Assembly: GCA_003215055.1 (NCBI GenBank)
Contig: QCKW01000001.1
Location: 1-64,000, forward strand
DNA: 64,000 nucleotides
Direction of reading: 5' to 3'
Source of the DNA: Pelagibacteraceae bacterium AG-410-N23
Lineage (GTDB): Bacteria; Pseudomonadota; Alphaproteobacteria; Pelagibacterales; Pelagibacteraceae
The position numbers were made by a program, and so were the translations under genes. Shown here in pieces: positions 56,971 to 64,000 of this stretch. The notes under the pieces were generated by a model, which worked only from the letters and a program-made list of their open reading frames with translations, made no database searches and was not told the DNA's origin. Position 1 is the first letter of the stretch, and each line of letters begins with the position of its first letter.

Positions 56971-58047
56971 ATGGTCCCTATAAAAGAAGCACTTACCTTT
57001 GATGATGTAACGCTTGTGCCAAAGTACTCTGAAATTCTACCTAAAGATGTTGATACAAGTATTAAATTAACAAAGTTTTTGAAATTAAGAATACCTCTTT
57101 TGTCTTCTGCAATGGATACAGTTACAGAAAGTAGAATGGCAATTGAAATAGGTAAAGCAGGAGGAATAGGGGTAATACATAGAAACTTAGATATAAACAA
57201 GCAAATTTTAGAAATCAAAAAAGTAAAAAAACAAAAATTATTAGTTGGCGCAGCAGTTGGCGCAGGTTTGGATGAATTTATTAGAGCAAAAGCAATTATA
57301 AAAGAAAAAGTAGATCTAATTGTTGTTGATACTGCTCATGGCCATACAAAAAAAGTTTCTGAAATAATTAAATTTATAAAAAGTAAAAAACATTCTAAAA
57401 CGGCCCTTTGTGCAGGTAATATTGCAACTGCAGAAGCAGCTAATTTTTTGAGTAAATTGGGAGTTGACATTATCAAAGTTGGAATAGGACCTGGATCTAT
57501 CTGCACAACTAGATTGGTTGCTGGTATTGGCGTTCCTCAATTAAGTGCAATTATAAATGTAAGAAATGGACTTAAAAACAAGAGTGTAAAAGTAATTTCA
57601 GATGGGGGAATAAAATATTCTGGAGATTTGGCAAAAGCTTTTGCAGCAGGAGCTGATGCAGTTATGATAGGATCATTGTTTGCAGGTACAGATGAAGCCC
57701 CTGGCAAATTGATTAAAAAGAATGGAAAACTTTTTAAACTTTTTAGAGGTATGGGCTCAGTAGGTGCTATGAATAAAGGATCTGCTGACAGATATTTTCA
57801 GTCAAAACAGAAAGATACATCTAAATACGTTCCAGAAGGTGTTGAAGGCCTTTCAAAATATAAGGGAAAAGTAAACAAAATAATTTATAAACTAATTGGT
57901 GGTCTAAAATCATCTATGGGATATCTTGGCTCAAAACAAATAAAGTATTTAAGAAAAAAACCACAATTTGTTAAAATAACCAAAGCTGGATTTTATGAAA
58001 GCATGGTCCATAATGTAGATATCATTAAAAATGATAATAAATACTAA
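56971..58047 (+). CDS. guaB: IMP dehydrogenase lacking the CBS (Bateman) domains
   Basis: The protein has only 358 residues; typical IMPDH has about 490. The catalytic barrel is complete: [18 protein letters not shown], the catalytic loop GPGSICTTR with Cys178, [10 protein letters not shown] and the flap [17 protein letters not shown]. The tandem CBS domains normally inserted after strand 2 are missing; the chain runs directly from [12 protein letters not shown] (68-79) through a Lys-rich stretch to [10 protein letters not shown] (90-99). It oxidises IMP to XMP for GMP synthesis. Its stop overlaps the start of the TPR gene, and guaA follows. Confidence 0.95.
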   Translation: MVPIKEALTFDDVTLVPKYSEILPKDVDTSIKLTKFLKLRIPLLSSAMDTVTESRMAIEIGKAGGIGVIHRNLDINKQILEIKKVKKQKLLVGAAVGAGLDEFIRAKAIIKEKVDLIVVDTAHGHTKKVSEIIKFIKSKKHSKTALCAGNIATAEAANFLSKLGVDIIKVGIGPGSICTTRLVAGIGVPQLSAIINVRNGLKNKSVKVISDGGIKYSGDLAKAFAAGADAVMIGSLFAGTDEAPGKLIKKNGKLFKLFRGMGSVGAMNKGSADRYFQSKQKDTSKYVPEGVEGLSKYKGKVNKIIYKLIGGLKSSMGYLGSKQIKYLRKKPQFVKITKAGFYESMVHNVDIIKNDNKY

Positions 58048-58484
58048 TGATCAAAATTTTAAAATTAATATTATTTTCCTTCTTTATTATAAACATTTTT
58101 AATATTGCGTATAGCAAGGAGGAATATTTTAAAAAAGGTTTAGAGCTCTATAAAGATAAAAAGTATGATGATGCAAAGTTCATGTTTGAAAAAAGCATTG
58201 TTTTTAATCCAAAAAATTCTTACTCATATTTATATTTAGCAAAGATATATAACTATAAAAAAGATCAAAATAATGAGGAAAAAAATTTAAGCACAACATT
58301 ACTAATAGAACCTGAAAATGAAGAAGCCATTTTAATGCTCATGAAGATAGGTCTTGAAAAATCAAATTATTCAAAAGTAAAGGAATTATCAAAAAAATTT
58401 AGTCAAGTTTGTAAAAAACTTTGTAATGAAAATAAAAAAATTTTAGAGAATCTAGATAATATAGAACCTAAAAATGATTCTTGA
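58047..58484 (+). CDS. Exported TPR-repeat protein of unknown function
   Basis: The protein has 145 residues: a signal peptide (about 1-23, ending AYS) and two to three TPR units, first [20 protein letters not shown] and next [21 protein letters not shown]. Two cysteines (CKKLC) lie near the end and could form a disulfide. I do not recognise a specific family. It overlaps guaB by one base and guaA by 11 bp, so it is translated with the guanine-nucleotide genes although it looks periplasmic. Confidence 0.75.
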   Translation: MIKILKLILFSFFIINIFNIAYSKEEYFKKGLELYKDKKYDDAKFMFEKSIVFNPKNSYSYLYLAKIYNYKKDQNNEEKNLSTTLLIEPENEEAILMLMKIGLEKSNYSKVKELSKKFSQVCKKLCNENKKILENLDNIEPKNDS

Positions 58485-60036
58485 TAAAAACATTAACAAG
58501 ATCTTAATAATAGATTTTGGTTCACAATTTACACAACTTATCGCCAGAAGAGTTAGAGAGTTAGGAGTTTTTTCTGAGATAGTAAGCCACAAAAAAATTA
58601 ATTTGAAACAAATTGATTACTCAGTAAAAGGTATAATCTTATCAGGCGGACCACTTAATGTTTACGAAATTAATAAATATTCATTTGATAGTAAAATTAT
58701 TAAAAAAGGAGTCCCTATCCTTGGGATATGTTTTGGTCATCAAATACTCTCAAAATTAAATGGTGGTAAAGTTAAGCAGTCTAAGCACAGAGAATTTGGA
58801 TTGGCATATATATATAAAAAAAAAGAGAGTCTTTTAACAAAAAATTTTTTTAAAAAAAAAAAATTTGCTAATGTTTGGATGAGCCACGCTGATCAAGTTT
58901 CGAGGTTACCAAAAAATTTTAATGTAGTTGCCTCAAGTCAAAACTCTAAATTTGCGATAATTGAAAATAATCTTAGAAATTTTTATGGTGTACAATTTCA
59001 TCCTGAGGTAACTCATTCAGAAAATGGTAAGATAATCTTAAAAAATTTTATTTTTTTAATATGTAAAATAAAAAAAAATTGGTCTGTTAAGAATCAAAAA
59101 ATTAAATTGATCAAGGATGTTCAAGATAAAGTTGGAGATAACAAAGTAATTTGTGCTTTGTCTGGAGGTGTTGATAGCAGCGTGGTCGCTCAATTATTAA
59201 ATAAAGCTATCGGAAAAAAATTATATTGTATTTTTGTTAACACAGGCCTTTTAAGAAAAAATGAGGAAAAACAGGTTATTTCAACATTTAAAAAAAAGTT
59301 AAAAATGAATTTGATTTATGTCAATGCAGAGAAAGAATTTATCAAAAAACTAAAAGATGTCTCAGATCCTGAAAAAAAAAGAAAAATCATAGGCAATCTT
59401 TTTATAAAAATTTTTGAACGATACGCTAGAAAAATAAGTAATGTAAAATTCTTAGCTCAAGGAACTCTTTATCCAGATTTAATTGAGAGTAAATCTGTAA
59501 CCGGAAGTAATACTTCCAAAATAAAATCGCACCATAATGTTGGTGGATTACCAAAAAAAATGAGACTAAAACTTTTAGAACCTCTTAAATTTTTGTTTAA
59601 AGATGAAGTAAGAAAACTTGGGTTAGAATTAAATCTTAATAAAGAAATTGTTCAAAGACATCCTTTTCCTGGTCCAGGTTTAGCGATAAGAATACCTGGG
59701 ACCATAACAAAAGAAAAAATTAAAATTTTAAAAGAAGCTGATTTTTATTTTATTAAGTCTTTAAAAGATTATGGACTTTATGATAAAATTTGGCAAGCAT
59801 ATGCAGCACTTCTACCAGTAAAAACAGTTGGAGTTATGGGAGATAATAGAACCTATGAATATTTATGTTTGTTAAGAGCAATAACTTCTGAAGATGGAAT
59901 GACTGCTGACTTTTATGATTTTAAAAAATCATTTATTCAAATGATATCAAATAAAATTGTAAATAGTATTAGAGGTATAAATAGAGTAGTTTATGATGTT
60001 ACATCTAAACCACCAAGTACAATTGAATTAGAATGA
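58474..60036 (+). CDS. guaA: GMP synthase (glutamine-hydrolysing)
   Basis: The protein has 520 residues. The class I glutamine amidotransferase domain has Cys86 in GICFGHQ and the His/Glu of [11 protein letters not shown]. The ATP-pyrophosphatase domain has the PP-loop SGGVDSS, and the C-terminal dimerisation domain ends in [13 protein letters not shown]. It aminates XMP to GMP using glutamine. Together with guaB it forms the GMP branch and is separated from it only by the TPR gene. It overlaps the panB start by 4 bp. Confidence 0.98.
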   Translation: MILDKNINKILIIDFGSQFTQLIARRVRELGVFSEIVSHKKINLKQIDYSVKGIILSGGPLNVYEINKYSFDSKIIKKGVPILGICFGHQILSKLNGGKVKQSKHREFGLAYIYKKKESLLTKNFFKKKKFANVWMSHADQVSRLPKNFNVVASSQNSKFAIIENNLRNFYGVQFHPEVTHSENGKIILKNFIFLICKIKKNWSVKNQKIKLIKDVQDKVGDNKVICALSGGVDSSVVAQLLNKAIGKKLYCIFVNTGLLRKNEEKQVISTFKKKLKMNLIYVNAEKEFIKKLKDVSDPEKKRKIIGNLFIKIFERYARKISNVKFLAQGTLYPDLIESKSVTGSNTSKIKSHHNVGGLPKKMRLKLLEPLKFLFKDEVRKLGLELNLNKEIVQRHPFPGPGLAIRIPGTITKEKIKILKEADFYFIKSLKDYGLYDKIWQAYAALLPVKTVGVMGDNRTYEYLCLLRAITSEDGMTADFYDFKKSFIQMISNKIVNSIRGINRVVYDVTSKPPSTIELE

Positions 60037-60806
60037 AAAAAATTCAAAATATAACTAAAAAGAAAAATAAAACAAAAATTGTTTGTTTGACAGCATATTC
60101 AAAAAATATAGCTGAAGAAATAGATAAATATGCTGATATAGTTTTGGTCGGGGACTCACTTGGATCAGTTTTATATAATTATACAACTACAAGAAAAGTT
60201 TCTCTGACAGAAATGATCAACCATTCCAAAAGTGTAAAAATGGGTGTCAAAAAAAGTTTACTAGTGGTTGATATGCCATATAAGACTTATGATACAAATA
60301 ATTCTGCTTTAAAAAATGCAAAAAAAATAATTCAAGAAACAAAATGTGATGCAGTAAAATTAGAAGGGGGAAAAAAAGTTATTAAACAAATAAGATTATT
60401 AATTAAGAATAAAATTTCTGTAATGGGTCACTTGGGTTTGTTACCTCAGACAGCTAAAGGAAAATTTAAATCCAAAGGAAAAAATAGTAGAGAAGCAAAA
60501 CAATTAATGGACGATGCTATGTTACTTCAAAAAAATGGTGTTTTTGCGATTGTACTAGAGTGCGTATCAACATCTGTTGCAAAACAAATTACACAAAAAT
60601 TAAGTATTCCAACTATTGGTATTGGATCCTCAGTACACTGCGATGGTCAAGTTTTGGTAACTGATGACTTGCTTGGAATTAATGATACAAAAATAAGATT
60701 TGTAAAAAAATTTATGAACCTAAAAAAATATATTAACTTGGGATTAAAAAAATTTTCACAAGAAGTAAGATCTAAAAGATATCCATCCAAAAAACACTCT
60801 TACTAA
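60033..60806 (+). CDS. panB: Ketopantoate hydroxymethyltransferase
   Basis: A TIM-barrel protein of 257 residues with [27 protein letters not shown] (metal-binding Asp in VGDSLG), [27 protein letters not shown] and [15 protein letters not shown]. It transfers a hydroxymethyl group from methylene-tetrahydrofolate to 2-oxoisovalerate, the first step to pantothenate. The folate demand links it to folP (7230). The gene overlaps guaA by 4 bp and the converging terC-like gene by 4 bp. panC is not next to it. Confidence 0.95.
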   Translation: MKKIQNITKKKNKTKIVCLTAYSKNIAEEIDKYADIVLVGDSLGSVLYNYTTTRKVSLTEMINHSKSVKMGVKKSLLVVDMPYKTYDTNNSALKNAKKIIQETKCDAVKLEGGKKVIKQIRLLIKNKISVMGHLGLLPQTAKGKFKSKGKNSREAKQLMDDAMLLQKNGVFAIVLECVSTSVAKQITQKLSIPTIGIGSSVHCDGQVLVTDDLLGINDTKIRFVKKFMNLKKYINLGLKKFSQEVRSKRYPSKKHSY

Positions 60807-61414
60807 AAGTATTTTTTAAATTGTTCGTTTATTGATAAGATATCTAAATCTTCAAGTCCTCCAATTACTAATTGGATTGCAACTAACAAGATAAAGCCTA
60901 GACCAATATAAACAATCCATAAATGTTTTTGAATATAGTTAGCAAGATATGTTGCTAAAGCTCCTGTTAAAACTACAGAAAGCACAAGTCCAAATATCAT
61001 AAAACCAAAATTTCCTTTAGCTGCACCAACTACTCCAATCACATTATCAAAACTAATCATTATGTCTGCAAACAAAACCTTAAAAACACTTTGAATAAAA
61101 GAAGGTTCTTTAGATTTTTTGGTTGGTGATTTTATTTTTTTAATTTCAAAGAGGTCTTTTCTCAAATCATTCACTATCCAAATTAAAAGCAGACCACCTA
61201 ATATTTTTATAAAGTAGAATTTAAATAAATAAGTAGCAAAAAGTGCAAATACAATTTTGAAAATTAAAGCACCAGCAACACCCCAATAAATTATTTGCTT
61301 TTTATTTTTTGGAATAAAATTAGCTGAAATTACACCAATGATGATTGCATTATCTGCTGTTAAGATAATTGTGATGAAAATAATTTGGGCTAATATAAGT
61401 AATTCTTCTAACAA
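60803..61414 (-). CDS. TerC/YjbE-family integral membrane protein
   Basis: The protein has 203 residues and about six to seven membrane helices. The two TerC motifs with buried aspartates are present: LTADNAIIIGV near residue 19 and SFDNVIGVVGAAKG in the second half. TerC-family proteins are implicated in metal ion (Mn2+) export or metalation of secreted enzymes. The short form resembles Bacillus YjbE. Its 4-bp end overlap with panB is antisense. Confidence 0.85.
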   Translation of the reverse strand: MLEELLILAQIIFITIILTADNAIIIGVISANFIPKNKKQIIYWGVAGALIFKIVFALFATYLFKFYFIKILGGLLLIWIVNDLRKDLFEIKKIKSPTKKSKEPSFIQSVFKVLFADIMISFDNVIGVVGAAKGNFGFMIFGLVLSVVLTGALATYLANYIQKHLWIVYIGLGFILLVAIQLVIGGLEDLDILSINEQFKKYF

Positions 61415-61527
61415 AACAGAAACATATTATTAGATATTCATTATAATTCAATTAAAAGTAGTATTATTTTTTTATTGATAATTATTTTAATACATAATGA
61501 AATGCGATTAATAAAAATGGAGGATAA

Positions 61528-62499
61528 ATGAAGTTTATTAAATATTTATTAACTGTTTTAGTTTCAATAATTTTGTCAATTAATCTGGCTAATGCAGAAA
61601 AATGGGACATGGCTTTAGCTTATGGAGCTGGAAACTTTCATTCTGCTAACGCAGCGGAGTTTGCCAAAAATGTAACTGAAAAAAGTGGAGGAAAATTAAC
61701 GATTGTAACTCATCCAGGAGGATCGCTATTTAAAGGGGGAGAAATTTTTAGAGCAGTTAGAACAGGACAAGCTCAAATAGGTGAAAGATTTATGTCCGCT
61801 TTAGGTAAAGAAGACCCATTACTTGAGGTAGATTCTCAACCATTCTTAGCAACCTCTTATGCTGATGCTATGAAATTATATAAAGCTTCAAAGGCTGAGA
61901 TTGTTAAAGGACTAGATAAAAAAGGATTAGTTTTTTTATATGCTGTGCCATGGCCAGCGCAAGGTTTATACAGCAAAAAAGAAATTAATTCTGTTAATGA
62001 TCTTAAAGGACTTAAGTTTAGAGCATACAATTCTGCAACAATTAGAATTGCTGAATTGACAGGAATGGCTCCAACTAAAATAGAAGCTGCAGAGATAAGT
62101 CAGGCATTTTCTACAGGAGCAGTTGAAAGTATGATTACATCACCAACTACTGGAAAAAATTCTAAGATTTGGGAAAATGGTGTTAAATATTTCTACGACA
62201 TTGCTGCATGGTTTCCAAAAAATATGATAATTGTAAACAAAGAGGCTTGGAACAAACTAGATAAAGCAACACAAGATTTAGTTATGAAACAAGCAGCTTT
62301 AGCTGAAAGAAAAGGTTGGCAATTATCAAAACAAGGGAATGTAGGTGATAAAAAAGCTTTGGCTGATGCTGGAATGGTAGTAGGTAAAGTTAATTCATCT
62401 TTACAAGCTCATTTTGAAAAAGTTGGACAGACTATGGCTAAAGAATGGTCTGATAAAGCTGGATCAAGAGGTGCAGCTGTTTTGTCAGCTTACAAATAA
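61528..62499 (+). CDS. dctP: TRAP transporter solute-binding protein (DctP family)
   Basis: The protein has 323 residues with a signal peptide (about 1-23, ending ANA). The DctP fold is recognised by the segment KKEINSVNDLKGLKFRAYNS with the substrate-binding arginine (FRAYNS) and by VESMITSPTTGKNSKIWENG. It captures an organic anion, often a carboxylate, in the periplasm. The ligand cannot be named from sequence. A strong GGAGG ribosome site (61519-61523) precedes the ATG. dctQ and dctM follow, after a hairpin. Confidence 0.95.
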   Translation: MKFIKYLLTVLVSIILSINLANAEKWDMALAYGAGNFHSANAAEFAKNVTEKSGGKLTIVTHPGGSLFKGGEIFRAVRTGQAQIGERFMSALGKEDPLLEVDSQPFLATSYADAMKLYKASKAEIVKGLDKKGLVFLYAVPWPAQGLYSKKEINSVNDLKGLKFRAYNSATIRIAELTGMAPTKIEAAEISQAFSTGAVESMITSPTTGKNSKIWENGVKYFYDIAAWFPKNMIIVNKEAWNKLDKATQDLVMKQAALAERKGWQLSKQGNVGDKKALADAGMVVGKVNSSLQAHFEKVGQTMAKEWSDKAGSRGAAVLSAYK

Positions 62500-62510
62500 T
62501 CAAATTTAAC

Positions 62511-62545
62511 TTTAAGGCCACTTATATTATTTAGGTGGCCTTAAA
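62511..62545 (+). promoter_or_regulatory. Strong intergenic hairpin between dctP and dctQ
   Basis: TTTAAGGCCAC (62511-62521) pairs perfectly with GTGGCCTTAAA (62535-62545), and three further pairs extend the stem inward to a 7-nt loop. There is no U tract after it, so it more likely stabilises the dctP mRNA or slows read-through than fully terminates. Confidence 0.75.
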
Positions 62546-62550
62546 TTGAT

Positions 62551-63033
62551 ATGTTTGAAACTTTAAATAGAAATCTTAACAAGCTTTATAAATTTTCTGG
62601 TTACGTTGCTGCAATATTTTTAATTTTAGTGGCAGTTTTTATCCTTATTGGTATCTCATCTAGAATTTTTGGTTTTTATATCAGAGGGCTTGCTGAATAT
62701 TCAGGTTATTGCATGGCTGCAGCATCTTTTTTTGCTTTAGCTTATACATTTGTTGAAGGTGGTCACATTAGAATAACTCTTTTTTTGGAAAAATTATCAG
62801 GATTAAAAAAAAAGATAATTGAAATTTGGTGTTTAGCTGTAGCGAGTTTTTTTTCAGGATACCTAGCATTTTATTTCATAAAAATGTTAATCATTTCATA
62901 CAAGTTTCAGGAAAGAAGCGAAGGTGCTGATGAAATTTTAATTTGGATACCACAAACAAGTGTAGCTATTGGATCAACAATATTTTTTATAAGTGTTTTT
63001 CATCAATTAATTTTGATGATTAAAAAGAATTAA
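62551..63033 (+). CDS. dctQ: TRAP transporter small membrane subunit (DctQ family)
   Basis: The protein has 160 residues and four membrane helices. Typical DctQ features are the central EYSGYCMAAASFFALAYTFVEGGHIR stretch, whose key part is A-x-T-F-V-E-G-G-H-I-R after helix 2. It pairs with DctM to form the sodium-driven transporter fed by DctP. The DctM gene starts immediately after its stop with no gap. Confidence 0.94.
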   Translation: MFETLNRNLNKLYKFSGYVAAIFLILVAVFILIGISSRIFGFYIRGLAEYSGYCMAAASFFALAYTFVEGGHIRITLFLEKLSGLKKKIIEIWCLAVASFFSGYLAFYFIKMLIISYKFQERSEGADEILIWIPQTSVAIGSTIFFISVFHQLILMIKKN

Positions 63034-64000
63034 ATGATAGAAATATTTTTAACAATTTTTTTTATAACTGTTTTACTATTTTTTTTAGGTAGTGGAATTT
63101 GGGTAGCCGTTAGCATGATAGGGGTATCAGCTATTGGCATGATGTTGTTTACTTCAAGACCAGTAGGTGATGCTATGGCAACAACTATATGGGGAACATC
63201 ATCATCTTGGACTTTGACTGCTTTACCACTTTTTGTTTGGATGGGAGAAATCTTATTTAGAACAAAACTCTCAGAAAATTTATTTAAAGGCCTTTCACCT
63301 TGGATGCAAAAACTACCAGGAGGCTTGATACATGTAAATGTTGTCGGATGTGCTTTGTTTGCAGCTATATCTGGTTCATCAGCGGCAACAGTTGCTACAG
63401 TGGGTAAAATGTCAATACCAGAATTACGAAAAAGAAATTATCCCGAAAAAATTTTACTTGGTAGTTTAGCTGGGTCTGGAACGCTTGGCTTGTTAATACC
63501 ACCATCAATTATTTTGATTATTTATGGAGTAGCTGTGCAAGAATCTATAGCAAAATTATTTATTGCAGGAATTATACCAGGAATAATGATTGCCTTAATA
63601 TTTATGTCTTACGTGGTAATTTGGTCTTTAATTAATAAAAAGGATATGCCAAAAATTATTGAGGAATTTTCATTTTTAGAAAAAATTAAAAGATCAAGAC
63701 AACTTCTACCAGTTATACTATTAATTTTGGGTGTAATTGGTTCAATTTATACTGGAATAGCAACTGCCACTGAAGCAGCTTCTTTGGGAGTTGTTGGAGC
63801 TTTGATTTTATCTTATTTTCAAAAAAGTTTAACATTAGACACATTTAAATCATCTTTATTGGGCGCAACAAAAACTTCTTGTATGATTGCATTTATTTTA
63901 GCAGGCTCGACGTTTCTATCTTTAGCCATGGGTTTTACAGGCTTACCAAGAAATTTAGCAATATGGATTCAAAATATGGACTTATCTCCTTATGTATTAA
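63034..64000 (+). CDS. dctM: TRAP transporter large membrane subunit (DctM family), 3' end outside window
   Basis: The frame opens with ATG at 63034, directly after dctQ, and runs off the right edge after 322 codons; full DctM proteins have about 430. Visible features are FAAISGSSAATVATVGKMSIPE and the duplicated helix-loop motif GTLGLLIPPSIILIIYG, which form the sodium and substrate sites in this IT-superfamily transporter. Together with DctP and DctQ it completes a tripartite uptake system. Confidence 0.96.
   Translation, partial: MIEIFLTIFFITVLLFFLGSGIWVAVSMIGVSAIGMMLFTSRPVGDAMATTIWGTSSSWTLTALPLFVWMGEILFRTKLSENLFKGLSPWMQKLPGGLIHVNVVGCALFAAISGSSAATVATVGKMSIPELRKRNYPEKILLGSLAGSGTLGLLIPPSIILIIYGVAVQESIAKLFIAGIIPGIMIALIFMSYVVIWSLINKKDMPKIIEEFSFLEKIKRSRQLLPVILLILGVIGSIYTGIATATEAASLGVVGALILSYFQKSLTLDTFKSSLLGATKTSCMIAFILAGSTFLSLAMGFTGLPRNLAIWIQNMDLSPYVL

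Overview
The window comes from a streamlined, very AT-rich alphaproteobacterium, almost certainly of the SAR11 clade (Pelagibacterales). Four things point there: strong A/T bias down to poly-A and poly-T runs inside genes; intergenic gaps mostly of 0-100 bp with many start/stop overlaps; alphaproteobacterial gene orders (tolQRAB-pal-cpoB-tilS-ftsH-folP-glmM, rluD-rpoH, xseB-ispA-dxs); and a proteorhodopsin gene followed by ferredoxin and ferredoxin-NADP reductase genes. I see no insertion sequence, prophage, CRISPR array or rRNA. No stretch longer than 300 bp lacks a gene. The largest gap is the 214-bp proteorhodopsin upstream region (36817-37030).

Layout. 1-11718 (+): end of tolQ, tolR, tolA, tolB, pal (terminator), cpoB, tilS, ftsH, folP, glmM, thiD, purA, covering envelope integrity, tRNA lysidine, membrane proteolysis, folate, cell-wall sugar, thiamine salvage and AMP synthesis. 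11715-13628 (-): rpoH and rluD, then tRNA-Arg(TCG). 13815-15576 (+): two membrane proteins I do not recognise. 15589-18037 (-): an ABC-2 exporter and Sua5/TsaC. 18058-21075 (+): xseB-ispA-dxs. 21082-23835: aroC(-), pdxH(+), polyprenyl diphosphate synthase(-). 23951-30364 (+): S49 peptidase, glyQ, glyS, ppdK. 30371-32209 (-): nadA-nadC. Then tRNA-Leu(GAG), ygfZ(-), pyrC(+), an SMR transporter and prpE-type ligase(-).

36817-39812 is the light/redox block: a proteorhodopsin with a Gln at the spectral-tuning site and a leader holding two palindromes, a terminator, [2Fe-2S] ferredoxin, a YumC-type reductase and a YfcG-like GST. On the minus strand, dksA is followed by two overlapping mini-genes for 42- and 34-residue membrane peptides. 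40661-48660 looks accessory: a GT-C mannosyltransferase-like protein, a GT2 transferase and a secreted polysaccharide-lyase-like protein; umuDC with a textbook alphaproteobacterial LexA box; then SOUL, GFA, glycerate-kinase-like and TolC genes.

48694-64000: recA with a degenerate LexA box, alaS, icd(-), psd-pssA-glycosyltransferase-rlmE, guaB (lacking its CBS domains), a periplasmic TPR protein, guaA, panB, terC(-), and a TRAP transporter dctP-dctQ-dctM cut by the window edge, with a strong hairpin between dctP and dctQ.

Most genes are ordinary housekeeping. The items most worth a second look are the dksA-coupled mini-genes, the CBS-less IMP dehydrogenase, the structured proteorhodopsin leader, the LexA box abutting the umuD start, and the glycosyltransferase/lyase cluster. 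I did not find convincing evidence of a wholly new multi-gene system. All calls rest on reading motifs and gene order; no database search was run.
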